Assembly: GCF_026212465.1 (NCBI RefSeq)
Contig: NC_080059.1
Location: 7,017,811 to 7,081,810, forward strand
DNA: 64,000 bases
Direction of reading: 5' to 3'
Source of the DNA: Amaranthus tricolor
Lineage: Eukaryota; Streptophyta; Magnoliopsida; Caryophyllales; Amaranthaceae
Positions 48,148-59,400 of the stretch are shown here, in pieces (position 1 is the first letter of the stretch; every line of letters begins with the position of its first letter). The notes under the pieces were generated by a model. That model was not told the origin of the DNA, did no database searches, and saw only the letters and a list, made by a program, of their open reading frames with translations. A program made the position numbers and the translations under genes.

Positions 48148-49504
48148 CTTATGAGTGATTGAAATTAAAGTTTGGGTTGATTTGATTTGGTAAAAATTTA
48201 TTTTAGTGTTTAAATGTGCTTTTAGAAGTCAAATAAACAACATGATCTTGCATATGACCACACTAACGGAATATTAAATGAATTTTATTGTAGATACAAC
48301 AAATAAATTTGTTCTATGTACATTTTAACAAAAAGTCAAGTTTGCTATGTACTTGACTAATTTCTAAGAGTGTTTCTTTTATATAACTATTATATTTCTG
48401 CATATAATTTTGGAATCTCGCATAGTACGTCTCATTGCAATTCATCCCGTGATTGCAGATTTATTTGATAGTTAATGCAAGTTGATTTTTTTTCCTTTTT
48501 CTTCACATGTCTTAGTCGATAATTAAGTAGTGCATCATTTTGAAAATTTCTCACGAGGGCTTTAATATCTTATAATGGTAACGAGAAAAGCCCTAAAATT
48601 TCGTTTTTGATCTTATAAAGAATACTCTTGTAATTTTGGTCTTCATTGTTACATTGAAGCCTCTTTTAGTACAAGCAGAAAAGTGCCCGATGAAATTTAC
48701 ATTGCTCCACATTCTATCTAAGAATGTGTTTACAAAAGGCATTGAAACAAAGCTTATAGGTGTGCACAAAAAAATCTCATCTTACTCCTCATATTATTTA
48801 AATATGTGTTTGCACAAAAGAATTGATAACAAGTGATAGGAGAGCACAAGTAAAAGAATCAACTCATTTTAAGGAGAAAGTGGAACGGGTTCTACATGAA
48901 ACAAACGAATTTATTAAGATTTTTGATCCAATTAGATAAATATGTTTTGCGCTTTAAAATAATTGTAACATTTAACTTTTTCATGCAGTTTAATATACTA
49001 ATTTAATTCTTGATATTTTTTAATTATATCAGTATAATAATAATTATTATTATTATATTATAAAAAATTAATATAAATAATCTTTACATTGAGACGTATC
49101 AAATAAGTTTCACTTTTGACTGTGTTTTAACTTATAAATTACCATTAATCACAAATTACAAATGATGAATAAACGATGCAATATTTCTAGTTAGAAGTTT
49201 TAAAAATAGATCCGATGACCTGATATTTACCCGAGCTTATAACCGAACCCAACTTGATTCGACTTCAAAATGAATTTAAAATAATGTAAAAATCAATATA
49301 AACACAAGATTAATTTTAATCTGACCCAAAATCAACTCGATAACCCAAAATAAATACCTCAATTTCTAATATTGCAAGTAGGCACATATCCATCGACCCA
49401 TCGTAGGCTCTAGCTGTCATTCACTTGTGCAGCCGATGTGAATGCCATAGACCACCAAAATGCTGCAAAAGATGAAGTAAAGAGTTAACATACAACTTAC
49501 AACC
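48148..49504. other. Gene-free spacer and 5' flank of the PPR-SMR gene
   Basis: AT-rich. A repeat related to 25132-25316 lies at 49200-49350. No clear TATA box was identified before the next gene. Confidence 0.4.
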
Positions 49505-51675
49505 ATGGTCGGAAGTGCCAGTTTTTTGAGCCATGGCTTTGTCCACCATAACTTCCCACAAACCCAAAATCTGATTTCTCATAACTATAATCCCAAATTA
49601 AAAGTGATAAAATGTGCATTAACCAAACAGGGTAATCGTTTTCTGACTTCAATTTCAAGTTCAACCTTATCTTATTCAATTGACCCATCTCCAACTCACC
49701 GCTTAATTCACAAATTTGTATCAACTTCTTCAAAATCAGTGAGTCTTACCACTCTCAATCATCTTATTTCTCCACGTTCTGCTCATTCTCGCCTTTTCTT
49801 CATCGTACTTCCTGTAAGTCATTTCTATTACTTCCAACTTCATGATGTTCTCATCTTGTGTCAATTTAGCATTCTCATTAGTCAATTTTTATCTTTTGGG
49901 ATTAAAGCTCTGTCATTGCTATTGTTATTGATGAGCCAATCCAGGATTTAACATCTGTTGTGCATAGGGCCGGCTCTATAAGACGGCAAGAAGTGTTTGT
50001 GCTTTGAGCCCATCCAAAAATTTAAAAAATTATATTTTAATATTTCATAAGTTACAGACTTATGTAAGTAGTATATTTATTAATTAGGACCCCATAATTA
50101 ATGTTTCTCGCCAAGCGTCTTAAATCTCAAGGATAGTCTTGATTATGCAATTTAATATTAATGGTTTTTAATCAAATAACCCGCATCATGGCATTGGTAG
50201 TCTAGAATCTCCTCTCAATAGGGACAAGACTTAACAATTATTTAGTTTCGAATTATAATAAATTATTATATTGAAATGGGTTATTAAATTATGTGCTCGA
50301 TTTAGTTATTTGAGGTTGCATTTAATGTTTTCTGTCAAGATCAATTTGAAACCACCTCTTTGTTATTGCTAACGAAGTAAACATCCGTTGTCGGAGCAAT
50401 AGGTGGGAGCTACCAATGGCATTGTTGTTCATCTTGTGTTAATATGTCATCATAGTTGTTAATTCTCTTGTTAGTTATATTTAAGCTTATTGCTTGTTTG
50501 GATGATGTTAGCTACTTGAATCCCATTTCCCATATTAGGAATTTGTTGAAGTTTTTTGATGATTTGTGATATGTGAAATTGCATTTATCTGTCTGCTATT
50601 ACAGCTTTACATGAAAATTACACAAGTATCTTGGTTTTCATGGAACTCCAAACTAGTAGCCAGTGTTATTGCATTTCTATACAAACAAGGCCAAATAGAA
50701 CAAGCTGAACTTCTCATTGCAGAAAACATTTCAAGTTTCTGTTCCAAAGAGAGAGATCTCGTCGCCTTTTACTGCAATTTGATAGATTCTCATGCCAAAT
50801 TGAAATCAGAAAATGGGTTTTGTAATACATTAGCACACTTGAAAGAGATCGCATCGAAATCGACATCTACCTATGTAAGAAAAAGAGCCTATGCAGCCAT
50901 GGTTGGTGGACTCTGTGTCATGGGCCGTCCCCACGAAGCTCGTAACTTGATTGCTGAAATGAAACAGATGGGTATAAGACCATCAGTTTTTGAGTTTAGG
51001 TCAATAGTTGAAGGGTATGGAAGAATAGCATTATTTGATGAAATGTTGCAAAGTCTTTCTGATATGGAGAAAAATGGCTTTGCATTAGATATGATCTCTT
51101 TAAACATGGTGCTGTTATCGTACGGTCTGCATAATGAGCTTCCGCGGATGGTTTGGTGGCTGCAAAAAGCGAAAGGTTTAGGCATTCGACTTTCAGTACG
51201 AACATATAATTCCGTTCTAAACTCCTGCCCGACTGTGATTTCATTGTTGCGAGATATTAAAACTGTGCCCGTTTCACTACACGAGTTAATTCGAGTGTTG
51301 GAGGGTGGTGAAGGTTTATTGGTACAAGAATTGGCTCAGTCATTGCTCGTAGATGAGATCATTGCGTGGGATCGGTTTGAGTCGAAGTTGGATATGCACG
51401 GAATGCACTTGAGTACATCGTATATAATAATGCTTCAATGGATGGAGGCGCTGCGTAAAAGATTTACTTCCGGGGAGTATGAAGTTCCTGCAGAGATAAC
51501 GGTTGTTTGTGGAATGGGGAAGCGTAGCAGTGTAAGAGGTGAATCGCCTGTGAAAACACTCGTGAAAGAGATAGTTGTTCGTACGAGGAGTCCTCTTAGG
51601 GTTGATCGAAAGAACATCGGTTGTTTCGTTGCCAAAGGGCGATCTGTCAAGGAGTGGTTGTGTATAAATCAGTAG
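49505..51675 (+). CDS. PPR-SMR protein (two exons)
   Basis: Exons 49505-49813 and 50605-51675 join in phase at a GTAAGT donor and TTACAG acceptor; 1380 nt, 459 aa. The first 60 or so residues are rich in Ser, Thr, Asn and basic residues, like an organelle transit peptide. Helical pentatricopeptide repeats occupy about 195-320, for example from YAAMVGGLCVMGRPHEA (198 on). The C-terminus (about 362-455) is a small MutS-related (SMR) domain, with the LDxH signature as LDMHGMH (365-371) and a GMGKRSSVRG loop near 406. Family knowledge: plants have about eight PPR-SMR proteins (GUN1, pTAC2, SVR7, SOT1 and others), mostly chloroplast or mitochondrial RNA-binding factors; some SMR domains cut RNA. 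The closest match I recall is Arabidopsis At2g17033, whose function is not established. A methionine at 50566 inside the intron is a less likely alternative start. Confidence 0.87.
49965..50141. mobile_element. 177-bp hAT-like MITE in the PPR-SMR intron
   Basis: The left end TAGGGCCGGCTCTATAAGAC and the right end (reverse complement CAAGACTATCCTTGAGATTT, then AAGACG) are imperfect inverted repeats. Flanking octamers GTTGTGCA (49957-49964) and ATTATGCA (50142-50149) agree at 6 of 8 positions, the expected hAT duplication size. Confidence 0.6.
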
Positions 51676-53458
51676 GATTTCGAGTTTCTAGCCATCAGTC
51701 CAAGCAGACGTATGATGCATGAAGCTGTGCCACTCTTTGAAGATGATGAGGCGTTTGTTCATCGACTAGGAAGGTTCTCGACTTTTTGTGACTTGTGAAC
51801 AAATAATCTGTCGAATCTCGAAGCTATGTAATCAATACTAGCCACCACCAGCCCATCAGCAAAGCAATGTTGCTGGGATTTGGGAAATGGTATTGCATAC
51901 ATCTCTTGATCTCCATCAGTGGGTCAGCTCATCTACAAGCGTCCAGGTTAAGATCGAGATCCATTTGGTACTTACGATGCTGTATCCTCTCGACTTTATA
52001 TTTGTTGATCCTTTAGAAGAAACTCTAGGTTTTCCGATTGGAGCTTGCCTTTTATGATGGCCATTTCATACTGGAACAGCGAATAAAGACTTTGACTAAT
52101 TTTAACCTTCGGTTTTTGTTCGCTGTTACTAACAGCGAACAGCTCCAAGTTACAGATTTGTAAAAAAAAACTGCTTATCTTGAGAAATAGTTTGAAATTT
52201 TAGCTATTATGTAAATTTTTATATTTTTTTCTTATTCATTTCAAATTTTCGAAAAAAAATTAGTACGCTCATGTCACAAGTAAAAAGGACTAGAAGTATT
52301 TTCTATAACAAAAAGGGAAGGCCAAAAATCTAGAAACTATCAAATGTTTAAATTTTTGTTGTTTCAAAAAAATTCCAATCTTTTTTGTTTGTTTGATTTG
52401 ATAATAAGACTAGAGAATCCATACAAGCTACAGATAAAGAAAGAGAAAAAATTAAGTAGGGGTGAAAAATAAACTCCTATCACAAGGATAAAAGAGAAAA
52501 TATTCAACTATAAGGCTACCTCGTGATTCTAAAAACTACTCCTACTGTCAGATGGATTTGGAACAGAGAAAAAGTGAATATTGGTAATAAATGATAAAGT
52601 GTGAGGTGAAATTAAAAGTTTAGAATATGTGGATAAGACTAAAAGAAAATGGTGGATCATTGTCAAAAATAAAACTAATGCAAAATAAGTAGGACATGTC
52701 AAAATGACAATTTATGCAAAATGCGTGTTACGGACAAAGTATTTAATAATATAAAACATTGTGAAGAAAAAAGACTAAAAAGAATGCAATGACCTGTTAT
52801 TTAGGAGTAACTTGGGGAATAAGTTAGTTTTAAGTGGTAGCTTTACTATAAAAAAGAGGAATTAGAGGGACATTACAATCAAGAAATTAGTAAGCAAATT
52901 GTGGGTAAGTTTATACTCATTTTTAGGAGACCTTAAGCTTCTAAAAGTGCTTGATTTATCTTTTTTTTTTTTCCATTTCTAGGGCTATAATCTTTCTTGG
53001 TTCATCATTATTATAATATCATTTTGCTTTTGTCCTTTTAATATTTCATTCCCAAATTTACTATTTAATTCAAGTAGCCAGGTCATAACAAAGAACCGAC
53101 GCATGTAAAATTTCACGTTCAGTAAAGTTGTTTCAATATGTGCAAGACAAAGACAAATAGTCAAATACCATAATAGAAATGCACCATTCTTGTACGTAAT
53201 GAAAACTTGTTCCCAGTGTATCAATCAGAAAACTAAATAGAGATTAATTACCAAAAATGTTCTGCATATAGTAGAAAGTGGATAAAAAACATACATCAAA
53301 TTAATCAAGTTTCGTTATAAATTAGGAATTCAATCTAATGTATCAAGAGTATAATCCTAACTGCAACAAATATGAGCTTGATATGTTCTAACAGGAAGTT
53401 GCCCGACCCTGAGAATTGGAGCAGGAGAATAATTCTGAAACCAGAACTAAACTTTGCA
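51676..53458. other. Convergent intergenic region
   Basis: It separates the stop codon of the PPR-SMR gene (+) from that of the pseudouridine synthase gene (-). An AATAAA at 52082-52087 is a candidate polyadenylation signal for the former. A short inverted repeat, TTCGCTGTTACTAACAGCGAA (21 bases, about 52118-52138), lies just beyond it. No other gene is seen. Confidence 0.4.
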
Positions 53459-56400
53459 TCAATCAAGTGAAGCCCAATCTGGGTATGGGCACTCGTATGT
53501 CCAATCGGGACCTGTGTATTTTATACAATGTAGCCATAAACCTTCCTCACACCCATCATACCTGCAAATAGAAATACGAATTAGAATAAGCTACAGCATC
53601 TGGACTGAAGTCAAAAAATTACAGTAGAAATGAAAATATGATTCTTGTTTCGCAATGAGGAAAGCATGTAAGTAGGAAAAAAAGAAAATATACAAGCAGA
53701 TGTAAAAACAAACAAAACATCATTCGGTACAGAAATATATGTTGAAATTTCGTTATTTATTATTTCACGAGAAGTTTCAACATGAAACACAATGCATCTC
53801 TATGTGCAAAAATCTTCCTTAATTTTCATTACCACTTTCACACAGTTGTTGCCTGTTGGTGGTATGAAAGCGAGCACGTAACTCTGCAAGTAAAGATGCA
53901 TTACCTTATGACATTCACAAGTGGACTTCTACGTAAAAGTACAAAACTTTCATTTCTAAATTAACAAACAACACGACAATACAACACCACCAACGGAAAA
54001 CAAGCACCACCGGTGATTGATCAAGATATTCTAAATAACATTGTCAACCGAGTTTATAATGGGTGCAAGAACTTATAGCTTAATCAAATTGTTTAATAGC
54101 AGTTTTAACCTTAGATAAGAACACATGTATTGATGTCTTATGTGCTTCATTTAGCAGCATATTTCATAATTCGATTTATCGTAAATATCACAGACAAGAA
54201 CAAATCCTTACCCATTAGGAGCCAAACTTGGGCAATGAGTACACATAGGATCCTTGCTAAAGTTATTGACGGATTCCTCTTCTGAATCCTCGTTATTTCC
54301 GGATATTTCCCATGAAAGAGAATCCCTCAATCTAGCAGCAGCTCTATCAACACCTGTTCCTGCAGTAGAGCGCCTACCAGCTGATTCATCAAGATAGAGC
54401 ATATCATTGGCAATTGGATGACCAGTATACTGTAGATGAACTCTTATCTGACAAAGATATATAAAAGAAACAGAATTAACAAGAACATTCATTTCTGTTT
54501 CTGATGAAAAGAACCAGCATAATTAAAAGGCTAGGAATGAAGTGTATTTTAATGTACCGGTAGATCAACTTTGGCAGTAGTTAGAAAGAAAAAAAGAGTT
54601 CCTGCGGCACCACAGGCTCAAATGGCTAAACAAGGGTCATTTTTTTCACCAAACAACCACGTAAAATCCTTAAATCTTTATGATCCGTACTGGCCTACTT
54701 TATTATCGTTTATTATGATACACAGTGCATGACACCCTTGTTCATTGCACATACATATCAGAAGAGGGCCTGATTCCAAACGTCCGACAAAGCAATGAAA
54801 TTAATCTTACTGACAGTAATATGTTTCACTTTCAGCTAATAACAAAAATTGATCATAAATGAAACCAACAACAGATGACAGGCTTGAGCTTAGTAAAAGT
54901 TGTCGTTAAACCAAACAAGATACAGCATGAAGTAGGACTGCGATATTGTAATGCTTATTTATACCTGATGAGTTCGTCCAGTGATAGGTTCACATAAAAC
55001 AACGCTGTATTTTCCATCGGTTTTTATTCTTTTGAATTTTGTACAAGCAGCCTTCCCCTTCAGCTTTATATCGGAAGAACCATCACCAACCTACATCAGC
55101 AAAGAGATTCAAAAAATGTAAAGTTAAACCACTAGCAAAAGATCAAAACAAGGGTTCCAGATTCGATTAGCAACAAAAAGTAACATTTGAATGAGTTGAA
55201 ATATCGAATATTCAAATAGCAACACTATCAAGAAAAGGACACTAACAGAAAAAATGAAGTTTTTCTAAGAACAGTAGTATAGAGCAGCAGAGCCACAGTA
55301 GAATCTCAAGCAGAGAATACAAGCAACTTCCAACCAAGATTTAAAACAAAAAATTAACTAATACACCCTACATAATAAAATTGTAAACTAAAATTTTTTA
55401 AATATCTTTTCTTCACTTTAGACATCAAAAGGTAAACCAAAAAGGATTCCAGGAATTAAGAAAAGAAACTTTAAAACCAAAAAATGATAAAAACATGATA
55501 CAAGTCAACAATAATGCTAAAGCCTTGATTCTTACGTGATGGAGCTGTAACACATCAGCTGGACGCGTTGCCGAAACTGATAGTTTGGACAATTCGAGTC
55601 TGCCCAATGACTCCTAAAAGAATTTTCCTTATTCTTATTATTTCCCAAAGCTAATTATTATTACAAAGGGTGGCTCTTTATATGGCCTAAGCCCCATGAG
55701 ACAACTACAAAAAATAACTAATCTAATTGGCACAATACAAAGACTAATAATAGTGAAAAGATGATAATGCCCTTGGACCCTTTGACCGGAATTATCACGG
55801 GAGCATGATGAAGAAGAAAATTCTGATCAATTAAAGTTTTTGGTAATGGCCTATTTCGGTAAACAGGTTTATGAAACGAATGAAGCATAAGATGAAACAT
55901 TATTAAACTAGAATATAGCATTTCAACGCCAAAAAGAGGTACAAGGCTAACTCAGCTTAAAAACTCTAGCCCTTCTCAACTGAATGAGTTGGTTATTATG
56001 TCTTAGGAAGTTTCTAACAGATATGAATGCTTGTTTAGATATTCCATTACTGTCAAGACCAACTTCCTTTCAATTGAGTTACATTTAGGAAGTTTCTAAC
56101 AGATATGAATGCTTGTTTAGATAAATTATTTTATCATTCTAATAAGTACCGAGATCAACTTTACCTGACACCTCTAGAAATCCTACAAACCAACTAGAGG
56201 CAATGAGTATTGCATAAATCCATCCCCTAGTTCCAAATACCGAAAGGCTATTTTCAATCATCCATTTGAGTTTACTGTAGTCAAAAACGCTAAACTCCAC
56301 TTCATAATTAGTAGAAAAAAAGAATTTAGAATTTAACCATAGCGCAAACTATTGCCCACATCACCATATTGCGACCGTAGTAAAGATTGCAGTCTCTGAG

Positions 56401-59400
56401 CTTACCATGACCAAAAAAATGGCCAGACAACTCTGCAATTCCGCATAAAGGTCTTTCACATACTTGTATGCTTATAAGTTCCAATAGGTCTCCTTATGTC
56501 CAACCTTTATTTCGTTGATATTAAAGCATTAGCTTTATCTCTATAATAAGAATTGCACTATCAAGATTCAAGGCCTTAAGAACTGACTATTTCTCATGCG
56601 GCCATATGCCACAAAACTTAGAAAAATGCTATAGCCAGTCTTCATCGGGGTTGCAAATTATTAGAAGTCAAAATTAAAAAATATTGATAACACGATCACC
56701 CATTTCCCAAATTGATACAATTTTAAAAAATTCGTTCATTTTGTATAGGGAGTCTAATACTTTCTTAACTCAAGTCTCCAACAGTAGATCCATTTCATTT
56801 AAACTCCAAAAAAAGCAATGAAATCCAACCAATCCAAGATACCCATAACTTCTATAATTTGTTGTTATACACATCCATGTATTTATAGAAAAGGTCTGAC
56901 CTCCACATAACTTCTTCCTTCACGAGCATCATAATTTACATTTGCATCAACTTGCTGCAAAAGGGAAAAGCAAATGCTCCGAATTAAATTAAAATAAATG
57001 TTTATTATCATCACCAAATACCAAGACAACAGACAGAAAAGGTTTATACACAATGCTCAATAAAAAAATTCAAAAGACAACTGATCTTAATCCCTAAACA
57101 AAGCAGGAACATGATCACTTCAAACATGGGTTGATGTGTTACAATACTCACTCTATCCCATCTATACTAGGAGCAAAAAGCTCCCACGTGCTCATAAGTG
57201 GGAGAAGAAAACTCAATGGACTAAGGAGCATATGTTGGGATACCAGTGTCACATGATTCGTTAGTCTCCTCGCGAATCGCGAATCAAAAAACGCAAATTA
57301 TGGTCGGTTTTGGGCCATTCTTGGGCAAATTTGAGCGAATCGCGAATTCAAGCGAATTATGTTACACTGTGGGATACACAAGCATGAGTTTAGGCGCAAC
57401 CACTGAGACAATCCAATTGTTCAAAGTAAACAACAGCCTCTCAATAAATAAGTTCTAAGAAAAGAAAAGGAGACTAGAAGAACCTATTAAGCATCCGACA
57501 ACCTATGTTATCTAGACTTGGAGAAAAAATAAGCTAATATTTGATTGAAGAATAATTTGAATGTATCGACATGAATGTGAGTACATTAAATCAATGAGGT
57601 TTTTTCTCAAAATGATTCCAGATGTACATATAATACCACTTTACTCCAATATCGCACCCCTCTATCAGAGCAGCCAAAAGTTGAGGAGAGACAAATTGCC
57701 TCACTATTGTTGCTAAAAAGCAAATCTATCACCGTTAGATAATCATTAGCTCTCTTTACTTTGCTAAATGACATCTAATCCCCTGAATCATGTACATGAA
57801 TGGATCTATGACACACTTCAAAAGACTCCTTTCAACAATAAACATCAGAAAGAGAAAACAAATATATGTTATGTTTGCAAGAAATTGATCTAAGGAGTAC
57901 CTCACCCTCTGGAAATACCCCTACAACCTTTGCAATATACTGTTTATGCACAAGCCCTGCTTCAATCTTAGTAGTATAATAACAAGGTCAAATGTCAGTA
58001 AATGAAACATATATTCAAAAAAGTGCCTTATATTGACAAGCCATAACAAGGTCAAGTAACTTTTTTTTGGTATGTATGTACTACATACCTATTTCACAAT
58101 ATTGTAGATAATCTCCCTTGTTTAAGAATCTCATGGCTTGCAAGGTAAAGGTCAGATGCATGCAACCTCGCCCTTGTTAGTGATAACAAAGAGGGTGTTG
58201 TAATAGATCAGCCGGACCCGTTACCGAAACCGATTAGTGAACACGAGATATGAGCAATTCGAGTCTGCTCTTGACTCCCAAAAGGACTTTTCCTTATTTT
58301 TCAATTAATCCAAAACTAATGAATTATTACAAGGGTGGCTCTATATATAGCCTAAGCCCCCAAAAGACAATTAAAAGATAACACTATTCTAACTACAAAG
58401 TACAATGACTAATTAATATGAAATGTCGATAATGCCCTTGGACCCGAGTCATGACAAGTGTTTTTGATTCACCCTTGGTAACAAATATCATCTGCAACCT
58501 TACTATAGGTTTGGTTTTATCTTGATGAGTAGTTAATTATTTGACAAAATATAGATTAAATAAAACTCTATCACAACTAAGTTCAAAAGCTAGCTATTTT
58601 TTATAAGTTGATTCACAATTTTATAGAACAATTGCAAACCATAAGCAAACAAAACCAGCTAAAGGACTGACACTTCATCTTCTGGGTTGAATCTGTATTT
58701 CCTTAGTATAACTCCTCATATACACTACCTTGCAAAAGATCCTGGAACACAACCCTTTCTATTGACATTTGAACTTCATTTCAGATATTGACTCTATTTC
58801 TACTGAATGAAAGTCATAATTATGGCAAAGTATAAAGGTCCTAACCAAACTAACATAAATCATAACTTACCTGCTGTCTGAAAGTGTCAGCCTTAGAAGA
58901 GCTCCTAGCTAATATCAGAAGTCCAGAGACTAGGCGATCCAACCTATGTATTGCTGGACTTTACAGTCAAGCCTTGTAAATGGTAACGTTAACACACATA
59001 TTCACAGAGATACACATAACCAGTGTTACCTGATTTACTAATTCCACTACATATTATGAATTTTGGCCATACCGGCTTAATTTGGGTGTATTACAAAATC
59101 AAACAGCAATTTATATAGCAAATTAGGTAACATTCCTATTAAAAGCAGCAACAAGCCATCTTTCAATTTATTAATTTGAATAAAAAGAGAGAAAATGAAT
59201 CTCAAATCAGGATACGGAATAATGGGGCTAAACCCTGTTCTGCTTCAAGAATTCCAACTATTGTATTCTTCCGATATTGACCACAGGGATGAACCTGTGT
59301 CGTAAGCAAGAAAAGCATTATTTTGAGCACTACATCATTGATATGAAGTCGGGGTGTAAAATGAGAAAAGCATTGCTCTCAGAAACAATCCTTGGCCAAC

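Noticed and set aside
50566..50604. Upstream part of the 369-codon frame as an alternative PPR-SMR start
   Set aside because: The segment ends in a good acceptor (TGCTATTACAG), and joining exon 1 at 49505-49813 keeps the phase and supplies a transit-peptide-like N-terminus.
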